In this document: piece after piece, positions 1-10,640 of the stretch
Layout: each line of letters opens with the position of its first letter
Position numbering within the stretch: the stretch's first letter is position 1
NCBI RefSeq assembly: GCF_011617705.1
Contig: NZ_CP050154.1
Location: 558,001 to 622,000 of the forward strand
Origin: Brevibacterium limosum
GTDB taxonomy: Bacteria; Actinomycetota; Actinomycetes; Actinomycetales; Brevibacteriaceae
Reading direction: 5' to 3'
Length of the DNA stretch: 64,000 nucleotides
Notes under the pieces: generated by a model
Databases searched by the model: none
Told to the model about the DNA's origin: nothing
The model's input: only the letters and a program-made list of their open reading frames with translations
Made by a program: the position numbers and the translations under genes

Positions 1-660
1 CGTCCAGACGAGAGTGAAGATGAGGCAGCCGAGGAGGTCGGCTATGAGGAAGAGCGACAGACGCATCCGCGTCCACCCCGCGACGATGTAGACGAGCGTG
101 CCGGGGATGCCCGGGCAACGCGAGATCAGCGTCATGAGGAACAGCGCCCAGTTCGGGATCTTCTTCAGCTGGTTGATGCGTTTGAGCTGGCGTTCGTTCT
201 GTGCGAAGAGCCGCAGCACTCCGTCGCCCCATCGGCGGCCGGCCAGCCAGAACGCCCAATCGAGTTTGGCCATGCCGACGAAGCCGGCGACGATGACCAG
301 CCACAGCGGGATCTCACCGACCCGGGCATAGGCGGCGGCCGCGACGATCGAGGTCTTCGCGCCGTTGATGAATTCCTGGACGACCGGGGCATTGACGAGC
401 ATCCACGGCCGCAGCGGCATGAGGCCGAGGTAGATGAGCGGGACGCCGATGATGATGAACAGCAGCAGCTTGTCGAGGCCCTGCGCCTTGCCCTGCCAGG
501 GTTTGAGCGCCGCCCACGGATTCTCCTTGGGCTCCGCATCAGTGCCGGCGGCGTCTGCCTCGGTCACGTCAGGGGGCGCTTCCGCCTCGGCGCGGTTCGT
601 CGATGAGGAGTCTGCGGATACGGGCTCGGCCTCGTCGTGGTCCGCGCGATCGTCGCTCAT
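1..660 (-). CDS. DedA/VTT-family membrane protein, partial (C-terminus beyond the window)
   Basis: An open frame reads leftward from the ATG at 658-660 and is still open at base 1, so 220 residues are visible. The first ~50 residues are acidic and look disordered. A hydrophobic helix follows at about 65-83, then hydrophobic segments at ~118-140 and ~200-220. The segment around 179-195 (R181-C-P-G-I-P-G, ending in I-V-A-G) resembles the conserved Arg/Pro-Gly core of DedA (VTT domain) proteins. These are polytopic inner-membrane proteins implicated in lipid scrambling and membrane homeostasis; the substrate here is unknown. The gene is transcribed away from the Asp-rich protein/kinase operon, with ~130 bp between the two starts. 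Confidence 0.75.
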   Translation of the reverse strand, partial: MSDDRADHDEAEPVSADSSSTNRAEAEAPPDVTEADAAGTDAEPKENPWAALKPWQGKAQGLDKLLLFIIIGVPLIYLGLMPLRPWMLVNAPVVQEFINGAKTSIVAAAAYARVGEIPLWLVIVAGFVGMAKLDWAFWLAGRRWGDGVLRLFAQNERQLKRINQLKKIPNWALFLMTLISRCPGIPGTLVYIVAGWTRMRLSLFLIADLLGCLIFTLVWT

Positions 661-726
661 CGGTGGGCTCCTGCGGGTCGTCGGGGCGGTCGGCGCTTAC
701 GGTATCACAGGCACCCGAACACCCCA

Positions 727-743
727 CTTAAGAAGACTCTCAT
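727..743. promoter_or_regulatory. Possible response-regulator half-box upstream of the kinase operon
   Basis: CTTAAG (727-732), a 5-bp spacer, then TCTCAT (738-743). The first hexamer matches the PmrA-box half-site YTTAAK exactly and the second matches 4 of 6. It lies 47 bp upstream of the start of the Asp-rich protein and echoes the better site at 3386-3402. It might be an autoregulatory site; this is weak evidence. Confidence 0.22.
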
Positions 744-789
744 CGCCTCCGGCTCGACTTTGCCGCATGCCTTGGGCAATGTGGTCGGT

Positions 790-1200
790 ATGGGTGGACG
801 ATCGAAGATCCTCGGCTGGGTCGTGGCCGGTCTCGTCATCATGCTCGCAATCCTCACCGTGCTCATCGTGCGCAACACCACCCAACCGGAACAGCCGGAT
901 CTCAGCCCGGTGGAAGTCACCCCCGGGCCGACGGAGACATCCGAGCCGAAGAAGACCGCCCCCGATGCCGACAGCTCTGCAGACGACGACTCCGGCGGCA
1001 GCCCGGCCGACGGCAGGGATGACGCGGACTCGAGAGAGCCGCGGGAGATCGAGCACTCCTACGAACCGGTGCCGAACCCGCCGCGTGAAGTCCCCGACAG
1101 CGACGACGACGGGGACGACGACGGCGATGACGCTGTCGGCGATGACGGCGACGATGACGATGATGACGACGGCGATGACGGGGACGATGATGACGACTGA
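790..1200 (+). CDS. Small single-pass membrane protein with Asp-rich tail, upstream of a sensor kinase
   Basis: The protein has 136 residues if it starts at the ATG at 790. A longer frame from 637 would overlap the divergent DedA gene and begins with Arg-rich sequence that does not look like protein. One hydrophobic segment lies at about residues 8-28, after a basic N-terminus (M-G-G-R-S-K). A Pro/Thr/Glu-rich stalk follows, and the last ~45 residues are almost entirely Asp and Gly. Nothing identifies a known family. The stop overlaps the start of the histidine kinase, so the two are co-translated. Inference: a cell-surface cation-binding or electrostatic accessory of the adjacent sensor. Orientation is probably N-in, with the acidic tail outside. 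Confidence 0.6.
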   Translation: MGGRSKILGWVVAGLVIMLAILTVLIVRNTTQPEQPDLSPVEVTPGPTETSEPKKTAPDADSSADDDSGGSPADGRDDADSREPREIEHSYEPVPNPPREVPDSDDDGDDDGDDAVGDDGDDDDDDDGDDGDDDDD

Positions 1201-2683
1201 ACGGCGCGTCGGGCTGACCGTTCAGAATCGACTGACACTGGCCGTCGCCGCACTGTCGGTGGTCACCCTCTCCGTCGTCGGTCTCATCCTCTATACGGTC
1301 GAGTCGAACAACGTCTCCAGCCGAATCACCGCGTCCATGGCCCAGGAGATCGGGGAGATGCGGACCTTCTCCGAGAACGGGATCGACCCGCAGACAGGCA
1401 GACCATTCACCTCCGTCGATGAGATCCTCAGCAATTTCCTCGCCCAGAACAGACCCGATGAGGATGAAGCACTCTTCGCCTTCCTCACCGACGGTCGAGT
1501 GCTCTATCAGGGTGAACCCGAGGGCCTCCTCGGCGGTTCGAACGCCTTCGAGGAAGCCGTGGCCGGAGCGACGGATGACGGCGGGGAGATCAGCCTGACC
1601 GTCGGTGACGTCGAGTACGAAGGGTTCGTCCTGCCCATCACCGGCACCGAGGCGGGTGCGAACACCGACGCCCGGGGCGCGCCCACCGATTCGACGACCC
1701 GGACCAAGGGCGTCGGCGAAGTCGCCGGCGGGACGGCGGCGACGAACGGGCTCGGAGCCTTCGTCGTCGTCCACAATGTCTCGGCCAGCCAAGGCGACCT
1801 GGTGCAGATCATGCAGATCTACGTCGTCGTCGCCCTCGCGGCAGCGCTCCTCATCTCAGGGATCTCCTCACTCCTGGCGCGTCGGCTGCTGTCACCGGTG
1901 ACCGAGCTGCGACGGACGGCCCAGTCGATCTCCGGAGGTGATCTCAGCAGCCGACTGGCCACGAAAGGCCACGACGACATCGCCGAACTCGGACACACGT
2001 TCAACGACATGCTCGACCGGCTCGAAGCGGCCTTCGAGGCCCAACGCCGTTTCCTCGACGACGTCGGACATGAGCTGCGCACCCCACTGACCATCCTCGG
2101 CGGTCATCTCGAGACGATGAACGCCGAGGATGTCGACGATGTCGAGGAGACCCGCACGATGCTGCTCGATGAGACGGACCGGATGGGCCGCCTCGTCGAG
2201 GAGCTGCTGCTGCTCGCGCGTGCCCGGCGTCCTGATTTCGTGCGCCTCGCCGAGGTGGATCTCAGCGGAGTCGTGTCCGACTCCCTGGCGAAGGCGAAGG
2301 GACTGGGGGACCGGGAGTGGGGCCTCGAGGTGCCCGAATCGCTGAGCTTCCGCGGAGACCGACAGCGCCTGACGCAGGCGCTCCTGCAGCTGGCGGCCAA
2401 TGCCGTCGACCACACCGAGGACGGACAGAGAATCGTCTTCGGGGCCGGGGAAGACTCGGAGTCCGTGCACATCTGGGTGCGCGATGAAGGCAAGGGCGTG
2501 CCCGACGAGATCGCCGAGGACATCTTCGACCGTTTCTGCCGCGGGTCGACGGACGGGGCCGGCTTCGGTCTGGGACTGTCGATCATCACCGCCATCGCCG
2601 AGGCGCACGGAGGGACGGTCGTCCTTGACCAGACCTCCATCGGCGCACAGTTCCGGATGATCCTGCCGAAAGGACAGAAGTGA
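1190..2683 (+). CDS. OmpR-partner sensor histidine kinase
   Basis: The start is the ATG at 1190 (or the ATG at 1187), inside the end of the Asp-rich gene, giving about 497 residues. TM1 is at ~17-36, an extracytoplasmic domain at ~37-205, and TM2 at ~208-230, followed by a HAMP linker (~231-283). The HisKA H-box D-V-G-H-E-L-R-T-P has the phospho-accepting His near 294. The HATPase N-box (A-A-N-A-V-D-H), G1 (D-E-G-K-G-V-P) and G2 (G-F-G-L-G-L) are all intact, so this is a competent kinase. The extracytoplasmic region contains a Gly/Ala/Thr-rich stretch (~155-188). Its stop overlaps the response-regulator start, making this a standard two-component pair; the signal is unknown. Confidence 0.93.
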   Translation: MTTERRVGLTVQNRLTLAVAALSVVTLSVVGLILYTVESNNVSSRITASMAQEIGEMRTFSENGIDPQTGRPFTSVDEILSNFLAQNRPDEDEALFAFLTDGRVLYQGEPEGLLGGSNAFEEAVAGATDDGGEISLTVGDVEYEGFVLPITGTEAGANTDARGAPTDSTTRTKGVGEVAGGTAATNGLGAFVVVHNVSASQGDLVQIMQIYVVVALAAALLISGISSLLARRLLSPVTELRRTAQSISGGDLSSRLATKGHDDIAELGHTFNDMLDRLEAAFEAQRRFLDDVGHELRTPLTILGGHLETMNAEDVDDVEETRTMLLDETDRMGRLVEELLLLARARRPDFVRLAEVDLSGVVSDSLAKAKGLGDREWGLEVPESLSFRGDRQRLTQALLQLAANAVDHTEDGQRIVFGAGEDSESVHIWVRDEGKGVPDEIAEDIFDRFCRGSTDGAGFGLGLSIITAIAEAHGGTVVLDQTSIGAQFRMILPKGQK

Positions 2684-3339
2684 AGAGCATTCTCGTGATC
2701 GAGGACGAACAGCGGATCTCCGCCTTCATCTCGAAGGGGCTGACCGCCGCCGGATTCAGTCCGCAGACCGCCGCCGACGGCTTCACCGGTCGGGACCTTG
2801 CCTTGACGGGAGACTTCGCGCTCGTCATCCTCGACATCGGCCTGCCCGGACTCGACGGCTTCACCGTGCTGGAGCAGCTGCGAGAGCGGCGCCCCGAACT
2901 CCCGGTGCTCGTGCTCACCGCCCGTGACAACCCGGACGACACGATCTACGCGCTCGAGTCCGGGGCGGTCGACTATATGATCAAACCCTTCCGGTTCGCG
3001 GAGCTGCTGGCTCGGGTCCGCCTGCGGCTCAAGGAGAGCCCGCAGGGGCAGGAGGTCACCGAGCTCATCCGCGATGAGGTGCGCATCGACCTGCTCAAAC
3101 GACAGGTGTGGGTCAAGGACAGCCTCGTCGAGCTCTCGGCTCGGGAACTGTCTTTGGCCGAGATACTGCTGCGCAACCGCGGCAACGTCCTCTCACGCGA
3201 GCAGCTGCTCTCCCACGTGTGGGGCTTCGACTTCGACCCCGGCTCGAACGTCGTCGACGTCTACATCGGATACCTGCGCAAGAAGCTCGGCACCGATTTC
3301 GTCACCACCGTGCGCGGCTTCGGGTACCGCGTGGACTGA
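2680..3339 (+). CDS. OmpR/PhoB-family response regulator
   Basis: The protein has 219 residues and starts at a GTG that overlaps the kinase stop (GTGA). The receiver domain carries acidic residues E8/D9, phospho-acceptor D52 (L-D-I-G-L-P-G) and K102 (I-K-P-F). The C-terminal winged helix ends with V-V-D-V-Y-I-G-Y-L-R-K-K-L and the family-typical V-R-G-F-G-Y-R-V. Size and layout match OmpR-type regulators such as QseB/PmrA/TcrA. It lies immediately upstream of a direct-repeat operator-like site and a glycosyltransferase operon on the same strand, which I infer is its target. Confidence 0.95.
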   Translation: MKSILVIEDEQRISAFISKGLTAAGFSPQTAADGFTGRDLALTGDFALVILDIGLPGLDGFTVLEQLRERRPELPVLVLTARDNPDDTIYALESGAVDYMIKPFRFAELLARVRLRLKESPQGQEVTELIRDEVRIDLLKRQVWVKDSLVELSARELSLAEILLRNRGNVLSREQLLSHVWGFDFDPGSNVVDVYIGYLRKKLGTDFVTTVRGFGYRVD

Positions 3340-3385
3340 ACCTCGGAGCCTCAGCGGCTCAACCTAAGATCTTTCTCATCCGCGT

Positions 3386-3402
3386 CTTAATTCCATCTTA
3401 AT
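3386..3402. promoter_or_regulatory. PmrA-box-like direct repeat before the glycosyltransferase operon
   Basis: CTTAAT (3386-3391), 5 bp, CTTAAT (3397-3402): two identical hexamers 11 bp apart, one helical turn. This fits the enterobacterial PmrA consensus (YTTAAK-N5-YTTAAK) and the general OmpR-family mode of tandem dimer binding. It sits 23 bp before the first glycosyltransferase ATG and 46 bp after the regulator stop. It could activate, or block, transcription of the downstream operon. That the adjacent regulator binds it is inference. Confidence 0.55.
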
Positions 3403-3424
3403 CGGAGCCGACAAGCTGAGATGT

Positions 3425-4723
3425 ATGAGAAGACGATTGAGAATCGCACTGTTCTCCCACGACTCGCTGGGACTGGGCCACCTCCGCCGCAACCGGGCTC
3501 TGGCCTTTGCGCTGGCCCGGGGCCTGCCGGCGCTGACCGGCCGGGAAGTCTCCGGTCTGCTCATCGCCAGCAGTCCCGAGGCCGCGCGATTCGACCTGCC
3601 GGCAGGATGGGACTGGGTGATCCTGCCCGGAGTCACCCCCGCCGCCGGCGGTTATGCTCCGCGTGCGCTCGCCTCCTCGATGCAGGGGCTCAGGGCACTG
3701 CGGGCGGCAGCGATCTCGGCGATCCTCGACCAGCAGCGCCCGGAGCTCTTCATCGTCGACCGGCATCCGTTCGGCATCGGCGGCGAACTCGCCGAGGCCA
3801 TCGACCAGGTCCGCGGCCACGGCTGCCGGACCGTGCTGGGCCTGCGCGAAGTCCTCGACACCCCGTCCGCGGTCGATGCCGAATGGGAGAAGGTCGGTGG
3901 GCCCGCACTCGTGGCCGATTCCTTCGACGAAGTCTGGATCTACGGCGACGCCGACGTCTACGATCCCCGGTCCACCGGAGAAGTCCCCGCATCGCTGGCT
4001 GCCAAGGCCGTCACGACCGGCTACCTGTCACAGGACCGTGCCGATGACGGCGGCGACAAACCGGCAGGCGTCGAGGCGGCAGGGGTCGAGGCGGCAGGGA
4101 TCGGGGCCCAGCTTTTCGTCCTCACCTGCCTCGGCGGCGGCTCCGACGGCGGCAGCCTCGCCACCATCGCCGTCGACGCGAGACCGCCCGACGGGCACCG
4201 CCACCTCATCGTCACCGGTCCGCAGATGGATGCCGAAGAGTTCGACCGACTGCGTGCGCGTGCAGGTGCGGACACCACCGTCATCCGCCACTGCGACGAC
4301 ATCCCCGGCCTCGTCGCCTCCGCCGAGGCGGTCGTATGCATGGGCGGCTACAACACTCTGGCCGAGCTGATGTCCACGACCACGCCCGCGCTCGTCGTCC
4401 CGCGCAAGGGCCACCGGGCCGAGCAGCCCAGGCGGGCATTCGCCCTCGCCGCGGCCGGAGCCGTCGACGCGCGCACGATCGACAGCCTCAGCGCAGACGT
4501 GCTCAGAAAATGGTTCGCCGGTCGAGCCGGACGGCTCACCGACCGCTCCCACATCGACCTCACGGGACTGGCCACCGTTCCCCGCCTGGCGGCCGAACTC
4601 ATCGCTGACACAAGTGCCGAGGCACCGGCCCTGACGTCCGAAGCCGCGCCGACGGCGGCAACCCGCGCGGCAACGCCCGCCCGTCTGCCGATGACCTTGG
4701 AGGAGACCAGCCATGCTGTCTGA
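3425..4723 (+). CDS. Predicted glycosyltransferase (MurG/COG4671-like fold)
   Basis: The protein has 432 residues. The N-terminus (I-A-L-F-S-H-D-S-L-G-L-G-H-L-R-R-N) has the Gly/His loop typical of GT-B 'predicted glycosyltransferases' related to MurG. The C-terminal half carries C-M-G-G-Y-N-T-L-A-E-L-M near residues 304-315 and a conserved R-K-G-H-R-A-E-Q segment, where the nucleotide-sugar donor binds in GT-B enzymes. The last ~35 residues are Ala/Thr/Pro-rich. It is the first gene after the operator-like repeat, and the next glycosyltransferase overlaps it by 11 bp, so the two are translationally coupled. Donor and acceptor sugars cannot be read from the sequence. No membrane segment is visible. 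Confidence 0.8.
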   Translation: MRRRLRIALFSHDSLGLGHLRRNRALAFALARGLPALTGREVSGLLIASSPEAARFDLPAGWDWVILPGVTPAAGGYAPRALASSMQGLRALRAAAISAILDQQRPELFIVDRHPFGIGGELAEAIDQVRGHGCRTVLGLREVLDTPSAVDAEWEKVGGPALVADSFDEVWIYGDADVYDPRSTGEVPASLAAKAVTTGYLSQDRADDGGDKPAGVEAAGVEAAGIGAQLFVLTCLGGGSDGGSLATIAVDARPPDGHRHLIVTGPQMDAEEFDRLRARAGADTTVIRHCDDIPGLVASAEAVVCMGGYNTLAELMSTTTPALVVPRKGHRAEQPRRAFALAAAGAVDARTIDSLSADVLRKWFAGRAGRLTDRSHIDLTGLATVPRLAAELIADTSAEAPALTSEAAPTAATRAATPARLPMTLEETSHAV

Positions 4724-6239
4724 ACAGCCACAGACCATGTCGACGCCAGCAACGCCTGCAACACCGACAACGCCTGCGACACCGGCAACGCCGGCGACTC
4801 GAGCCGCCCAGACCCCGCCACCGATCGCACGTCAGACCGGTCGCCGCGCCTATGTGCTCAAGATGTACCCGCGGTTCTCCGAGACCTTCATCGTCTCCGA
4901 GATCCTCGCCCGCGAAGCCGCCGGAGAAGACCTCGTGATCTTCTCCCTGCGTCCGAGCACCGACACCCGCTTCCACCCCGAACTCGCCCGCGTGCGTGCC
5001 GAGGTCATCCACATCGACCGCCCCTCGAGCGCACGCAGCTTCTGGCAGACCTTCGCCGAGGCCGCAGCGGAACCGCGCGTGGCCGCGGCACTGTCGGGCC
5101 GCCTCGGCGAACTGATGGAACTGGGTCACGACGATGCGATCCAAGCGCTCAGCCTCGCCCGGCTGGCCCTCGACCACGAGGTGACGCACCTGCACGCGCA
5201 CTTCGCCTCGGTGGCGACGACCGTGGCCCGGGCCGCCTCGGCGCTGACGGGAATTCCGTACTCGTTCACCACGCACGCGAAGGACATCTTCCACGAGGAT
5301 GTCGTGCTCACCGACCTGGCCCGCAAGACCGCCGATGCCGATCACGTGATCGCGATCAGCGAATTCAATCGTCGCTACCTGTCGACGGTGCTCGGGCCCG
5401 AGTTGGCCGACCGCATCGTCGTCGTGCGCAACGGCCTCGAACTCGACCGCTTCTCCTACCGGCCCAGGCAGGGCGCACCCGATGGCGCCACGTCCGATCG
5501 CGCACCGAGCACCTCGGGGGAGGCCCCCGCGCTGTTGGCGGTCGGCCGCCTCGTCGAGAAGAAGGGATTCGCGCACCTCCTCGACGCGCTCGCCCGCCTC
5601 CGCAGCGAGGGAACGGCCTGCCGTCTCGACCTCGTCGGCACGGGCCCTCTCGACGAGGAGCTGCGGGCACAGTCGCGCAGGCTCGGACTCGCTGACCTCG
5701 TCACGTTCCACGGAGCGCTGACCCAGGCCGAGGTGCGCGAGATGCTCACCGACCACGACATGCTCGTCTCCCCGTTCGTCATCGGCTCCGACGGCAACGC
5801 CGACGGCCTGCCCACCGTGCTCCTCGAGGGCATGGCCACCGGCATTCCCTGCATCGCCGGGTCCGTCACCGCCGTGCCCGAGGTCATCGACCACGGCCGC
5901 ACCGGATGGCTCGTCGACGGCACCGATGAGCAGAACATCGCCTCCACCATCGCCGAGGTGGCCGCCGACATCCGTGCCAACCCGACCGACATCCGCACCG
6001 TCACCGATGCCGCCCGTGACCGCGTGTGCCGCATGCACGATTCGGCCGCCCAGGCCCGCGAACTCGCGGATCTGGCCGACGGAGCGGCGATCGCAGCGGG
6101 TACCGCAGCGCCCGGTGCGCCCGCAGCGCCCGTAGGCGCGTCCGCCGCATCCGGTGCCGCCGAGCGCTGCGCCGAGGCGACGGAGACCGACGCAGCCCCT
6201 GCAGCCCCGACGGTCCGTGAGATGGAGTCAGTGTCATGA
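4713..6239 (+). CDS. Family-4 glycosyltransferase, WcaL-like
   Basis: The protein has 508 residues. The start at 4713 has a good ribosome site (GGAGG 8 nt upstream), although an ATG at 4737 also exists. The first ~35 residues are a low-complexity Ala-Thr-Pro repeat. The catalytic part begins at Y-V-L-K-M-Y-P-R-F-S-E-T-F-I, highly typical of colanic-acid-type GT4 enzymes. It also has H-L-H-A-H-F-A and F-T-T-H-A-K-D-I acceptor-side motifs and the donor-side D-G-L-P-T-V-L-L-E-G-M-A, a variant of the E-x7-E motif with Asp first. The C-terminal ~50 residues are Ala/Pro-rich. It is coupled to genes on both sides, overlapping the next by ATGA. Confidence 0.85.
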   Translation: MLSEQPQTMSTPATPATPTTPATPATPATRAAQTPPPIARQTGRRAYVLKMYPRFSETFIVSEILAREAAGEDLVIFSLRPSTDTRFHPELARVRAEVIHIDRPSSARSFWQTFAEAAAEPRVAAALSGRLGELMELGHDDAIQALSLARLALDHEVTHLHAHFASVATTVARAASALTGIPYSFTTHAKDIFHEDVVLTDLARKTADADHVIAISEFNRRYLSTVLGPELADRIVVVRNGLELDRFSYRPRQGAPDGATSDRAPSTSGEAPALLAVGRLVEKKGFAHLLDALARLRSEGTACRLDLVGTGPLDEELRAQSRRLGLADLVTFHGALTQAEVREMLTDHDMLVSPFVIGSDGNADGLPTVLLEGMATGIPCIAGSVTAVPEVIDHGRTGWLVDGTDEQNIASTIAEVAADIRANPTDIRTVTDAARDRVCRMHDSAAQARELADLADGAAIAAGTAAPGAPAAPVGASAASGAAERCAEATETDAAPAAPTVREMESVS

Positions 6240-7527
6240 GAATCGCCTATGTCCTCCTCGACCCCGGCATCGGGGTCTTCGGTACGAAAGGTGCCAGCGT
6301 CCACGTCCAAGAGGTCGTGCGCACCTTCCGCGCACTCGGCCACGAGGTCAGCGTGTTCTGCACCCGCACCGATGACGACATCCCCGCCGATCTCGCAGAT
6401 CTCGACGTCACCCGGCTCGAGGTGCCGCGGGGACTCGACCGCTCCCAGCGTGAGATCGCTCTGCTGCGCCTGTCCGATATGCTCGCCGACCTGGTCACGG
6501 ACACGGTGGCCGCCTCGGAGCAGGGATTCGACCTCGTCTTTGAGCGGTATTCCCTGTTCTCCACCGCCGGTGCGCGCATCAGCCAGCGCCTCGACGTGCC
6601 CCTGATCATGGAGGTCAATGCGCCTCTGCTGGACGAACAGCGGACCCACCGGGGACTCGTCCACACAGAACAAGCCGCCCGTGCCACCGCGGCGAGCTTC
6701 GCCGGAGCCGACCGCATCGTGTGCGTGAGCGAACTCGTCGCCGACTGGGTCCGCACCGACTATCCCGGGCTCGACGACGTCAGCGTCGTCCCGAACGGAG
6801 TGAACACGGAACGGATCACACCACGCAGCGGTCACGACCACCTCGGCGATGGGGCCTTTCAGGAACGCGAACCGGTGCGGGTCGGGTTCGTCGGCACACT
6901 CAAGCCCTGGCACGGCACGGATCGGCTCATCGCCGCCTGCGCGGGACTGGTCGGTGACTTCCGCGTCGACATCGTCGGCCACGGTCCCGAAGCCGATGTG
7001 CTTGAGGAGCAGGTGCGTGCACTCGGCCTGAGCGGTCGAGTGCGCTTCCACGGGGCGGTGGCGCCGGAAGCCGTGCCGCAGGCGCTGCGCGAATTCGACA
7101 TCGCGGTCGCCCCGTACCCGGCGGGGGAGAACTACTTCTCACCCCTCAAAGTCTACGAATACCTCGCGGCGGGGCTGCCCGTCGTCGCCTCCTCGGTCGG
7201 CGCGATCCCCGGCGTGCTGGGAGGCACCGGGGCCGCGATCCTCACCGACCCGGCCGACACCGCGTCTCTCACCGGTGCCCTGCAGCAGCTCATCGACGAT
7301 TCCGAACTGCGCGCGGACATGGGCGTTCGGGCCCGGGCCGAGGCCGTGGCCCGCCATTCCTGGACGCAGCGATGCCGACAGATCCTCGCTCCGGTGACAG
7401 GAGCTGGTCCCGTCGAGGCCGGCACTGCCCCCGTGCATACCGGCGCTGATCCCGCCGGACCCGACGGCGCCTCCGTCGCCACGGAACAGTCCGTGTCGGG
7501 ACGGCGTCCCACCTCGGCGGTGAGAGC

Positions 7528-7531
<4 letters not shown>
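6236..7531 (+). CDS. Family-4 glycosyltransferase
   Basis: The protein has 431 residues and starts at an ATG overlapping the previous stop (ATGA). The N-terminus (I-A-Y-V-L-L-D-P-G-I-G-V-F-G-T-K-G-A-S-V-H-V) is the Gly-rich loop of GT4 enzymes that act on lipid- or polysaccharide-linked acceptors. V-V-P-N-G-V-N and F-V-G-T-L-K-P-W-H-G-T-D mark the start of the donor domain. Y-F-S-P-L-K-V-Y-E-Y-L-A-A-G-L-P-V-V gives the nucleotide-sugar site. It overlaps the ABC exporter by ATGA. Three different glycosyltransferases in a row imply at least a trisaccharide or a multi-step glycan; the product is unknown. Confidence 0.85.
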
Positions 7532-9356
<1,825 letters not shown>

Positions 9357-9360
<4 letters not shown>

Positions 9361-10640
9361 CCGCATCGACGTTCGGGTCCGTGGACGACCCCGTGGACAC
9401 GAGGTTCGCAATGCTGCCCTATATCGACGAGCTGCGATCGGCAGAAGGACTCTCCCGACGCCTGGGCTTCGCGGTCCGCACCCGCCGGATCCGCGTGAAA
9501 CCGGGACGCAGCGCCATCGTCGCCTGGCAGCGGGAGGAATCCGGCAACCTCGGTGAGTTCGCCGACTGGGGGTTCACCGCGGCGATGACGAGCCCGGACA
9601 AACTCGCCAATGCGCGGCGGCGGGCCGCCCGCCATGGGCAGGAACTGACCGTCCACGAGGCGGCCGACCCGCGTTCTGCGGGCGCGACCGGTGCTGTGCT
9701 GGTCAGCGGCAGCGTGCTGGCCGACCCCAGGATCGGCAAGCATGTCGCGCGGACGCTCGACCACCTCGGCGGCGACATCGACATCATCGGATACAACCCG
9801 GCACGGCGGCTGCTGCTCAAGCACACCCCGGTCCAGGGGGTGCCGGAATTCGTACGGATCGGTGCGGAATCCCAGCGCCACCTCGCCGAGGCGGCCCATC
9901 GTTGGCGGCAGGCACAGCTGCCGAGCCTTCCGGTCGAGTTCATCGGACGGCGTCACACCGCCACGCGCTCGCCGTGGTGGGGGACCGGTGACCTGCACGG
10001 ACACCCGGACCCGAACGTGGCCGAAGAGGTCGGCGTGATCATCGCCGAACTGCACCGGGGTATGCCGGACCTGGTGAGCGGACGGGGCAGCGCCGCAGAC
10101 AGGCGGGCGGTCGGCGTCGACGCACGCGCGGTCGGCGAACCGATCGAGCAGGTCGAGACCGTCAGTCGGTCACTGGTTCGTCTGCTGCCGGAGCGAGCGA
10201 CGGACATCGCTGAGCTGCTCCTTGAACTGACCCGACGCATCGGATCGAGCCGGGAACTGCGGGAGATCCACGGAGATCTCAGCCCTGACCAGGTGCTTCT
10301 GGCGAACTCCGACTGCCGGATCATCGACCTCGACCGGTCAGGACTCGGACCGATCGGGATGGATCTGGGCCGGTGGATCGCCGCCTGCCGCACCAATCCC
10401 GGGCTGGACGAACTCGAACAGCCCTTCCTCGACGGCTACCGTTCAGCCGGCGGCGAGGCATCCGACCTCGGTGCTTGGACGGCCTGGGCGTTGCTCACGG
10501 CCGCACTCGAACCCTGGCGCAGCTGCTCCGAGACCTGGAGGGACGAGACGATGCAGACCGTCGACGCGGCACTCAGTGCACTTGCCGGCGGATCACACAG
10601 TCCGGATGGCGGCGTTCGCGTGGGCGGAGCGACGCCATGA
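9357..10640 (+). CDS. APH-fold phosphotransferase (first of two)
   Basis: The start is the ATG at 9357, overlapping the exporter stop (ATGA), giving 427 residues; an in-frame ATG at 9297 lies inside the exporter and is unlikely. The Brenner motif H-G-D-L-S-P-D-Q is near residue 305 and the Mg-binding I-D-L-D-R-S near 325, as in aminoglycoside/choline-kinase-like enzymes. The N-terminal ~200 residues resemble the ATP-binding lobe but are divergent. The fold also covers sugar, choline and maltose kinases, so antibiotic resistance should not be assumed. Inference: it phosphorylates a sugar or headgroup used by the neighbouring pathway. It overlaps the next kinase gene by ATGA. Confidence 0.8.

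Noticed and set aside
434-1189. Upstream extension of the sensor kinase frame (749 codons in all)
   Set aside because: The first ~250 codons are Arg/Pro/Thr/Met-rich and overlap the DedA gene and the Asp-rich gene in other frames; the kinase begins at 1187/1190.
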